8,615 bases of DNA from Desulfobulbaceae bacterium (GTDB lineage: Bacteria; Desulfobacterota; Desulfobulbia; Desulfobulbales; UBA5123), in contig JAOUHH010000108.1 of NCBI GenBank assembly GCA_029865195.1, positions 1 to 8,615 of the forward strand. Reading direction: 5' to 3'. A program made the translations under genes and the position numbers. The notes beneath the pieces were generated by a model. The model did no database searches and had not been told where the DNA came from. It saw nothing but the letters and a program-made list of their open reading frames with translations. This document shows, piece by piece, positions 1 through 6,651 of the stretch. Every line of letters begins with the position of its first letter. The first letter of the stretch is position 1.

Positions 1-918
1 GGCGGCGCGTCGTCGACGGGCCGGGTGCCTACCGCGCCGCAAGGCTCGGAGCAGGCGCCGCCGCGGACAGGTCTTGGCGGTGACTCCTTTGCGCAGGGGC
101 AGTGGTGGAAGAATCGCAGCCAGGCCGCGACGTCCGACGAGGCTGCGGGCGATTGGCGCGCGCAGGCCGCCGTGCGGGCCTATGGGGCACAGGCGGGCAA
201 CGGTGTCGGCATGCCTGCGGACGTGACGGATGCCGCCGGCGCAGGAGCTGCTGCAGGTGAGGGCGCTGCCGGGGAGGCGGCCGAGGGCGCTGCCGAAGAA
301 GGGGTTGCAGAGGGTGAGGGCCCTGCCGCTGAGCAGACGGCCACCGGCAAGGATCAGGCCTTGACCCCGGAAGAGCAGCGGGTGGTGACGCAGTTGCAGG
401 TGCGGGACGTGCAGGTGCGCGCCCACGAGCAGGCCCATCTTGCAGCCGCCGGCGGTTATGCCGCCAGTGGTGCTTCCTTCCAGTATCAACGTGGGCCGGA
501 CGGCAGGAAATATGCGGTGGGCGGGGAGGTGCAGATAGATGTCTCCGGCGAGTCCGATCCGGAAAAAACCATCCGTAAGATGAACGTCGTACGGTCGGCG
601 GCCCTGGCTCCCGCAGACCCCTCCGCGCAGGATCGGCGGGTCGCCGCCCGCGCCGCGGCCGGGATTGTCGATGCCCAGGGCGAGTTGTACAAACTCCGCG
701 AGGAAGAGGCGGCGGTAAAACGGGAAGAGGCGGCACAACGGCGGGAGGCTTCGGGCCAGGAAGCCGCCGGGGGTGCGGCTGGTGCGTCAGCCGATACGAC
801 CGGCAGCGTCAGTGGCGGCATACGTCTTTCGGTGCGGGGCTATGGGGACAGCGGCGGCTCCATGGGTGGTGACAATGCTGCCGGGCAAGGCCGGCGCGGG
901 TTCAACCGGATCGTTTAA
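1..918 (+). CDS. SprA-related putative metalloprotease-like protein (5' end probably outside window)
   Basis: The reading frame is open from base 1, so the true start is probably upstream; the first in-window start candidate is GTG at 25, giving 297 residues (numbering below). The core at about residues 110-235 resembles the SprA-related family (PF12118), often annotated as 'putative metalloprotease CJM1_0395 family'. It holds HEQAH at 134-138, which fits the HExxH zinc-protease signature, followed by a Gly/Ala-rich stretch, a GPDGRKYAVGGEVQID segment at 157-172, and a helical Ala/Glu/Arg-rich part at about 205-240. Residues about 70-105 are low-complexity Ala/Gly/Glu and the C-terminal 60 residues are Gly/Ser/Ala-rich, so both flanks look disordered. 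No signal peptide is visible, but the true N-terminus is missing. Protease activity is not established for this family; the motif only suggests it. The gene stops with TAA at 916-918 and converges on the small minus-strand gene downstream. Confidence 0.75.
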   Translation, partial: GGASSTGRVPTAPQGSEQAPPRTGLGGDSFAQGQWWKNRSQAATSDEAAGDWRAQAAVRAYGAQAGNGVGMPADVTDAAGAGAAAGEGAAGEAAEGAAEEGVAEGEGPAAEQTATGKDQALTPEEQRVVTQLQVRDVQVRAHEQAHLAAAGGYAASGASFQYQRGPDGRKYAVGGEVQIDVSGESDPEKTIRKMNVVRSAALAPADPSAQDRRVAARAAAGIVDAQGELYKLREEEAAVKREEAAQRREASGQEAAGGAAGASADTTGSVSGGIRLSVRGYGDSGGSMGGDNAAGQGRRGFNRIV

Positions 919-981
919 ATTTTTTCTTGGTTGCCATGCGCCGATTCCGGCCGGGCTCTTCATCCTGCCAGCGATGTTTCC

Positions 982-1185
982 TTACAAACTTCCGCACATG
1001 TCCTGATAGTTGGCACATTCGCGCTGGTTGACGAAGGGACAGCTCTCTTTCCGGAACCACTGGAGCTTCGGGCACCAGTAGCGATCCCGGAATGGTTCGT
1101 TGCAGCCACTCGGGGTCAGTTGTTGACGTTCCCTGTTGCCGTATTTGACCACATCGTTTTCGACGGTGAATTTCCAGAGTTTCAT
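982..1185 (-). CDS. Small cysteine-rich protein of unknown function (67 aa)
   Basis: I do not recognise this family. The start ATG (1185-1183) is preceded by a full AGGAGG (1197-1192) at a spacing of six bases, which decides this start over a longer in-frame ORF beginning at 1344 whose extra N-terminus is low-quality and Arg-rich. The stop is TAA at 984-982. The 67-residue product begins MKLWKFTVENDVVKYGN and carries five cysteines at 28, 38, 49, 57 and 64, two of them followed by proline (CP at 38 and 49), three tryptophans, and many charged residues. No signal peptide or membrane segment is seen, so it is probably cytoplasmic. The cysteine spacing (9, 10, 7 and 6 residues between) could bind a metal or form disulfides, but it matches no zinc-ribbon or ferredoxin pattern I know. 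Its base composition is visibly less GC-rich than the neighbours. It stands alone, convergent with the SprA-like gene and divergent from the aminotransferase gene. Confidence 0.62.
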   Translation of the reverse strand: MKLWKFTVENDVVKYGNRERQQLTPSGCNEPFRDRYWCPKLQWFRKESCPFVNQRECANYQDMCGSL

Positions 1186-1418
1186 CCTATCCCTCCTTCG
1201 TCGGCAAACGCCCATGCGTCTGACGCTTGTTGTCGCGTCCATACTTAACGTATCGGCGCAGGAAGGGAATTCTTGAAGCGGTTGTTGACGAACCGCCCCC
1301 GCTGTGGTACTTGATACCCTTTTGTGTTTGTTTGTAAGGCCCATGATTCAGGCGGATAGCACTCTCCGTCGGGGGGTGTCCGGGGCTATTTTTTTCATTC
1401 CTTCTGGAGTTACGGCAA
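1186..1418. other. Intergenic region between divergent genes
   Basis: This 233-base gap separates the minus-strand 67-residue gene from the plus-strand aminotransferase, so promoters for both should lie here. No convincing sigma70 pair was found. The best plus-strand -35-like hexamer is TTGACG at 1285-1290, but the hexamer 17 bases on (TACTTG) is a poor -10. TTGACG lies in the loop of a perfect 6-bp inverted repeat, GCGGTT (1278-1283) and AACCGC (1291-1296), which could be an operator or a small hairpin. A near-palindrome ATACTTAACGTAT lies nearby in the left half of the gap. The right end carries a terminator-like hairpin (separate entry) and the aminotransferase ribosome-binding site GGAG at 1406-1409. 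No coding region is supported here on the minus strand. Confidence 0.4.
1356..1395 (+). terminator. Terminator- or attenuator-like hairpin in the aminotransferase leader
   Basis: ATAGC (1356-1360) pairs with GCTAT (1385-1389). Inside it, ACTCTCC (1361-1367) pairs with GGGGTGT (1373-1379) with one mismatch and one G-T wobble, leaving a five-base bulge (1380-1384) on the right arm. A run of seven T (1389-1395) follows at once, as in a Rho-independent terminator. It ends 23 bases before the aminotransferase ATG, and the nearest upstream plus-strand gene ends at 918. It may therefore be either an upstream insulator or a transcription attenuator in the leader. The imperfect stem keeps confidence moderate. 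Confidence 0.4.
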
Positions 1419-2723
1419 ATGCGTACTGATATATTACATATTGGTGCCGGGGAGCTTACTTACGAGATCCGCAACATCGTCAATGTCGGTGAAAAGCTCG
1501 AAAAGCTCGGGATCAAGGTCTACTGGGAGAATATCGGCGATCCCATCTACAAGGGCGAGGTGATCCCCCAGTGGATGAAGGAGATCGTCGCCGCTTACGT
1601 CAAGGAGGACCTTTCCTACGGCTATTGTCCGACCCGTGGCGTGTTGTCGACCCGGCAGTTTATCGCCGAGCAGACCAACAGGCGTGGCGGGGTGCAGATC
1701 ACCCCCGACGATATCCTTTTCTTCAACGGCCTGGGTGATGCGATCAGCAAGGTGTTCGGCTTTCTGAAGCGGACCGCCCGGGTGGTGGTGCCGACCCCCA
1801 GCTATACCACCCATTCCTCGGCCGAGGCCGCCCATGCCGGCGATCGGCCGGTGACTTACATGCTTGATCCCGATAACCGTTGGTATCCGGACCTGGATGA
1901 CCTGGAGAAGCGGATCAAGTATAACCCGGCGGTGGCCGGCATCCTGATCATCAACCCCGATAATCCTACCGGCGCGGTGTATCCGCCGGAGATCCTGCGC
2001 GGGATGGTCGATCTGGCCCGCAAATACGACCTCTTCGTGGTCTGTGACGAGGTGTATCAGAACATCACCTATAACGGGCAGCACTCACTGCCGTTGTCCG
2101 ATGTGATCGGCGAGGTGCCTGGCATGGCGATGCGGGGCATCTCCAAGGAAATGCCCTGGCCCGGCTCCCGTTGCGGCTGGATCGAGTTCTATAACGCCCA
2201 CCGCGATCCGATGTTCGAAAAATACATGAACTCGCTGCTCAACGCCAAGATGGTGGAGGTTTGCTCCACCACCCTGCCCCAGAAGGTGTTGCCGGCCCTG
2301 ATCAGCCATCCCGAATATCCGGGATATCTGCGGGAGCGGATCGCGCGGTACGAGAAATACTCCAACATCGCCTACGATGTTTTCAAGAAGGTTGACGGCC
2401 TGAAGGTGAACCGCACCAACGGCGCTTTTTACATGAGCATCGTTTTCGAGGAGGGGCGGCTCAATGGCCGGCAAACCTTGCCCATCGCCAGCAAGGAGGT
2501 GCGGGAGCACGTGGAGGGGCTGGTCGCGGGCCCGAAGGTGTCGCTGGATAAACGGTTTGTCTACTACCTGCTGGGCGCCACCGGGGTTTGCGTGGTGCCG
2601 CTTTCCTCCTTTGCCACCGAACTGCAGGGGTTCCGGATGACCCTTCTTGAGCGTGATGAGGAGCGGTTCCGGAAGATCGTCGGCACCATCGCCGACGGCA
2701 TTGCCCAGTACCTCGCCTCGTAA
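1419..2723 (+). CDS. Class I/II pyridoxal-phosphate-dependent aminotransferase
   Basis: A 434-residue fold-type I PLP enzyme that should transfer an amino group between an amino acid and a 2-oxo acid in the cytoplasm; the substrate cannot be named from sequence. Visible hallmarks in order are the YGYCPTRG substrate-loop region near residue 70, NPDNPTG at 179-185 (the Asn that contacts the PLP ring), CDEVY at 209-213 (Asp210 to the PLP pyridine nitrogen, Tyr213 to the PLP hydroxyl), the Schiff-base lysine K243 in GISKEMPWPGSRCGW, with the phosphate-binding Arg in GSR, and R406 in GFRM, the usual carboxylate-binding arginine. The length is slightly above the roughly 390-400 typical of AspC/AlaA-type enzymes. 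The segment PWPGSRCGW differs from the commoner MPGWRIGW form, suggesting a separate subgroup. The start ATG has GGAG at 1406-1409, nine bases upstream. It is flanked by a hairpin before the start and a strong terminator after the stop, so it is probably monocistronic. Confidence 0.93.
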   Translation: MRTDILHIGAGELTYEIRNIVNVGEKLEKLGIKVYWENIGDPIYKGEVIPQWMKEIVAAYVKEDLSYGYCPTRGVLSTRQFIAEQTNRRGGVQITPDDILFFNGLGDAISKVFGFLKRTARVVVPTPSYTTHSSAEAAHAGDRPVTYMLDPDNRWYPDLDDLEKRIKYNPAVAGILIINPDNPTGAVYPPEILRGMVDLARKYDLFVVCDEVYQNITYNGQHSLPLSDVIGEVPGMAMRGISKEMPWPGSRCGWIEFYNAHRDPMFEKYMNSLLNAKMVEVCSTTLPQKVLPALISHPEYPGYLRERIARYEKYSNIAYDVFKKVDGLKVNRTNGAFYMSIVFEEGRLNGRQTLPIASKEVREHVEGLVAGPKVSLDKRFVYYLLGATGVCVVPLSSFATELQGFRMTLLERDEERFRKIVGTIADGIAQYLAS

Positions 2724-2740
2724 TCTCATTTTTCATTGCC

Positions 2741-2785
2741 GCATAAAAAAAGCCCCTTCCGCTTGGAGAGGGGCTTTTTTTATGC
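2741..2785. terminator. Perfect bidirectional intrinsic terminator
   Basis: Arms 2741-2757 and 2769-2785 are perfectly complementary over 17 bp: GCAT, seven A, GCCCCT on the left, and AGGGGC, seven T, ATGC on the right. The GC core is followed by a T run on either strand, so the hairpin can stop transcription both ways. This fits its place between the convergent aminotransferase (stop at 2723) and the minus-strand gene ending at 2801. Confidence 0.93.
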
Positions 2786-2800
2786 CTGCTGCCGGGGTGG

Positions 2801-3613
2801 TTATTTGTTGGCGCCCTTTTTCCGCGGCGGGCGATAGCGGCCGATCTGGCTGTTGATGATGGCACCGTCCAGCTTGGTCATCAACCGTAAGCGTTTGATC
2901 TTGTCGTCGTTTCGTTCGTTGTTGACGTTGATGATGATCAGGCGGCCGGGGCCTCGGTCGTAGAGGTTGGCAAGATCGATAATGCCGCCAACCACCACCA
3001 GACGGCCGCTTTTGACGCGGTCACTATAGCGTTGCACGGCCTGTTCCACCTGATAATCGACGTTGGCCTCGGCGGTGCTGAGCAGTTGTTCGGCCGGATC
3101 AGGCTGGGCGGCATTCTTGTCGGTTGATGGCGGCTCGATCAGGGGCAGGTGGAGATGGTCGAGATCCTTGCGGATGGAAACGTCCATCCCGGTGTATCCC
3201 TCCTTGAACATGCGAATGGCGAGGCTGTCGGTGCTGCCGGTGATCAGGAGGACCGGCGTGTGCAGGTGGAGGACGCCGTAATCGACGGTGCCCGGCGATA
3301 CCGAAAGCTGGTTGCCCAGGTTGCGCACCGTGTACAGGGGTTTTCCCGGCGTGGAAAGGATGAGACGTTCCTCCAGCCGCGGATCGGCATCGGTAAGCCA
3401 GGTCAGATAGGGGGTTTTGAGTTCGGTCAGGTCGGTGTCGGCCTTCACCGCGTCGGCGGCCTGCCGGTTGTTGGTGAGGATCGATGCCATGACCTCGAAG
3501 GGCGGCAGGCCGGCCCTGAGTTTTGGCACCGGTTGCATCTCCGCCGCGCTGTTGCCGGGTTGGGCGACCAGCATGGAAAGCGAAAGTAAAAAGATGAAAA
3601 AAAATCTACCCAT
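2801..3613 (-). CDS. Exported beta-carbonic anhydrase-like protein lacking the zinc ligands
   Basis: 270 residues with an N-terminal hydrophobic signal peptide (about 1-24, ending SAA before Glu25), so it is probably periplasmic. The rest follows the beta-carbonic anhydrase (PF00484) layout: LTNNRQ near 46-51 for the usual L-x-x-GN-x-x-F region; TDADPR at 74-79 where zinc enzymes have S-C-A-D-S-R; VRNLGN at 96-101 matching VRxAGN; TVDYGVLHL at 109-117 matching SxEYAVxxL; LLITGSTDSLAI at 122-133 where active enzymes have GHxxCGA; NVDYQVE at 184-190; and SGRLVVVGGIIDL at 202-214. The ligands are replaced: Cys to Asp75, His to Ser127, Cys to Ser130. The Asp77/Arg79 dyad is kept. There is no cysteine anywhere. 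A basic C-terminal tail (about 234-270) is extra. Carbonic anhydrase activity is therefore unlikely; a binding or structural role is inferred. Start ATG at 3613 is preceded by GGGGA six bases upstream. The frame is intact, so it does not look like a decaying pseudogene. Confidence 0.8.
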   Translation of the reverse strand: MGRFFFIFLLSLSMLVAQPGNSAAEMQPVPKLRAGLPPFEVMASILTNNRQAADAVKADTDLTELKTPYLTWLTDADPRLEERLILSTPGKPLYTVRNLGNQLSVSPGTVDYGVLHLHTPVLLITGSTDSLAIRMFKEGYTGMDVSIRKDLDHLHLPLIEPPSTDKNAAQPDPAEQLLSTAEANVDYQVEQAVQRYSDRVKSGRLVVVGGIIDLANLYDRGPGRLIIINVNNERNDDKIKRLRLMTKLDGAIINSQIGRYRPPRKKGANK

Positions 3614-3647
3614 GGCATTTCCCCGATTGCGAAAGGATGATGTTTAC

Positions 3648-3671
3648 CCCGTTGTTTTGACGGGTTTTTTT
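3648..3671 (+). terminator. Short terminator-like hairpin in the divergent promoter region
   Basis: CCCGT (3648-3652) pairs with ACGGG (3660-3664) around a seven-base loop, followed by seven T (3665-3671). Read on the plus strand it looks like a weak intrinsic terminator. On the minus strand it would lie in the leader of the carbonic anhydrase-like gene as an A run followed by a hairpin. No plus-strand gene directly precedes it, so it could only stop antisense readthrough or act as a leader structure. Five base pairs is short. Confidence 0.3.
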
Positions 3672-3688
3672 GAAGGAATTTCGTCATC

Positions 3689-3717
3689 AGAGTACCAGAA
3701 GCGCGGGGGCCGGTCAA
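3689..3717 (-). promoter_or_regulatory. Probable sigma70-type promoter of the carbonic anhydrase-like gene
   Basis: On the minus strand, TTGACC (3717-3712) and TACTCT (3694-3689) are separated by exactly 17 bases. The -35 matches consensus at five of six positions and the -10 at three of six. Transcription would begin near 3682, leaving a leader of about 70 bases before ATG 3613. It is a weak prediction because the -10 is poor. Confidence 0.35.
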
Positions 3718-3732
3718 ATGCCTGTTGATGAC

Positions 3733-3761
3733 TTGACAACGAAATGGTGCATACTTATTGT
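3733..3761 (+). promoter_or_regulatory. Probable sigma70 promoter of grpE-dnaK
   Basis: A consensus -35 TTGACA (3733-3738) is followed after 17 bases by TATTGT (3756-3761), which matches the -10 at four of six positions. Transcription would start near 3768, about 148 bases before the grpE start. The -35 box and the divergent minus-strand -35 box face each other as an inverted repeat. No CIRCE palindrome (TTAGCACTC and its complement) and no clear sigma32-type -10 (CCCATNT) is visible here. Confidence 0.6.
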
Positions 3762-3767
3762 TCCCCC

Positions 3768-3915
3768 CAATTGCAAATCAACCACTTCTTCGGGTTTTGC
3801 CGCGTGTTGCGCGGTGTGGCGGGATCCGTTGCCGGTTGGCGAAAATTGATGCTGCTTCTCTCCGGCGTGCCGGGTCTTGCGGGCAGAGAATTCTATTTAT
3901 GATCAGGAGGAATCG
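3768..3915 (+). promoter_or_regulatory. Predicted long structured 5' leader of grpE
   Basis: If the promoter above is used, the grpE mRNA has a leader of about 148 bases. It can form a hairpin CCGCG/CGCGG (3800-3804 with 3810-3814) and a second, bracketed structure: TTCTCT (3856-3861) pairs with AGAGAA (3885-3890) around an inner CCGGC/GCCGG hairpin. The second structure ends 14 bases before the AGGAGG ribosome-binding site (3905-3910) and does not cover it. The leader also holds a 17-codon ATG frame (3849-3902) ending just before that site. Regulatory function is unproven; a heat-responsive role would be in keeping with the genes downstream. Confidence 0.3.
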
Positions 3916-4503
3916 GTGACGAAAAAATCCAAAGACACGGCGGAGACGCCTGTCGAGGTTGATGCGACAGCGGCGGAAGCAGCGAAGGGTGCGCCGGCGG
4001 GCGAGGCGGGTGCTGCCGAGACGGCGGCTGCGGAAGGCGATAAATTGACCGAGGAGCTTGCCGCGGCTAGGGCGGAGGTGCTTGCAAGCCAGGATAAGAT
4101 GCTGCGGATGGCGGCGGAGCTTGAAAATTTCAAGAAGCGTACCGCCCGTGAAAAGGAAACCTCACTCCGTTATGCCGAGGAGAATATCCTCAAGGAGTTG
4201 TTGCCTTCCCTGGATAACCTCGAACGCGCCATCGAGCAGGGGCAAGCCGGGAACGGCGAGGCCGGTTCGTTGTTGGAAGGGGTCGAGATGACCTTGAAGG
4301 GGTTGCTGGCGTGCCTTGAGAAGTTCGGCCTCAAGCCCATCGAGAGTGTCGGGCAGCCCTTTGATCCCAATTTCCATGAAGCCCTTGGCATGGAGGCTGG
4401 TGCAGGGGCGGCGGCCAATACCGTTTTGAAGGAATTTCAGAAGGGGTATCTGTTCAAGGAACGCTTGCTGCGGGCGGCCAAGGTGATCGTCGCCGCCGGC
4501 TGA
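3916..4503 (+). CDS. grpE: Nucleotide exchange factor GrpE (DnaK co-chaperone)
   Basis: GrpE releases ADP from DnaK in the cytoplasmic Hsp70 cycle. I chose GTG at 3916 because AGGAGG lies at 3905-3910, five bases upstream; an in-frame TTG at 3877 would add 13 residues that include the ribosome-binding site itself and is rejected. The product has 195 residues, normal for the family. Residues 1 to about 42 are an Ala/Glu-rich disordered tail. A long helix follows with the family segment ELENFKKRTAREKE, then NILKELLPSLDNLERAI, and the C-terminal beta domain with GQPFDPNFHEAL and the signature FQKGYLFKERLLRAAKVIV. The usual R-P-A in this signature reads R-A-A here, a minor change. dnaK begins 46 bases downstream on the same strand with no terminator between, so the two are co-transcribed. 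No hrcA lies upstream; a carbonic anhydrase-like gene diverges from it instead. Confidence 0.95.
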   Translation: MTKKSKDTAETPVEVDATAAEAAKGAPAGEAGAAETAAAEGDKLTEELAAARAEVLASQDKMLRMAAELENFKKRTAREKETSLRYAEENILKELLPSLDNLERAIEQGQAGNGEAGSLLEGVEMTLKGLLACLEKFGLKPIESVGQPFDPNFHEALGMEAGAGAAANTVLKEFQKGYLFKERLLRAAKVIVAAG

Positions 4504-4549
4504 TACGACAATCTTAATTTTGAACCTATCTGTATAAGGAGAATATGGA

Positions 4550-6457
<1,908 letters not shown>

Positions 6458-6481
6458 CCGTCGTAATACCTTGGCGTTGAC

Positions 6482-6515
6482 GGGGAAGTGGGAGAAATCC
6501 CGCTTCCCCTTTTTT
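6482..6515 (+). terminator. Intrinsic terminator of the grpE-dnaK operon
   Basis: A 12-bp stem, 6482-6493 with 6498-6509 (GGGGAAGTGGGA against TCCCGCTTCCCC, one T-G wobble), closes on a GAAA tetraloop and is followed by six T (6510-6515), then G and more T. It starts 24 bases after the dnaK stop. Confidence 0.92.
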
Positions 6516-6563
6516 GTTTTGTGCGGCCCGCCCCCATGGTAAAAAAGGCCTCTTCCCCTTTCC

Positions 6564-6601
6564 CGGCAAGAAAACACTTGCCGCCGGACCGCTTTTTTTT
6601 T
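6564..6601 (+). terminator. Hairpin and T run upstream of trpS (second terminator or leader element)
   Basis: CGGCAAG (6564-6570) pairs perfectly with CTTGCCG (6577-6583) around a six-base loop. A nine-T run (6593-6601) follows, but nine bases separate the stem from it, which is more than a standard intrinsic terminator has. It may be a backup terminator for dnaK or part of the trpS leader. I found no convincing promoter between 6516 and 6651. Confidence 0.3.
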
Positions 6602-6651
6602 AAAGACAGGGGGCGGCATCACCGCAAAACATGAAAAGAACGGGAAAAACC

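Noticed and set aside
29..736. Minus-strand ORF opposite the SprA-like gene
   Set aside because: Pro/Arg-rich composition typical of the complement of an Ala/Gly-rich coding strand; no domain and no good start site.
931..1248. Plus-strand ORF of 105 codons opposite the cysteine-rich gene
   Set aside because: It has no ribosome-binding site of note, no recognisable family, and it is antisense to the 67-residue gene, which has a full AGGAGG at ideal spacing.
1285..1313. Plus-strand promoter TTGACG with TACTTG at 17-base spacing
   Set aside because: The -10 hexamer matches consensus at only two of six positions, and the -35 sits inside a palindrome that may be something else.
2741..2785. Long perfect inverted repeat as a transposon end
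   Set aside because: It is a single hairpin with A and T runs placed between convergent genes, which is the form of a bidirectional terminator; no transposase or target duplication is nearby.
2801..3613. Calling the minus-strand gene an active carbonic anhydrase
   Set aside because: The fold signature is there, but all three zinc ligand positions are changed and no cysteine exists in the protein.
3849..3902. 17-codon upstream frame in the grpE leader, ending two bases before AGGAGG
   Set aside because: It lacks a convincing ribosome-binding site and is short enough to occur by chance; kept only as a remark on the leader.
3877..3915. TTG-initiated N-terminal extension of GrpE
   Set aside because: The extension spans the AGGAGG that serves the GTG at 3916, and TTG has no ribosome-binding site of its own.
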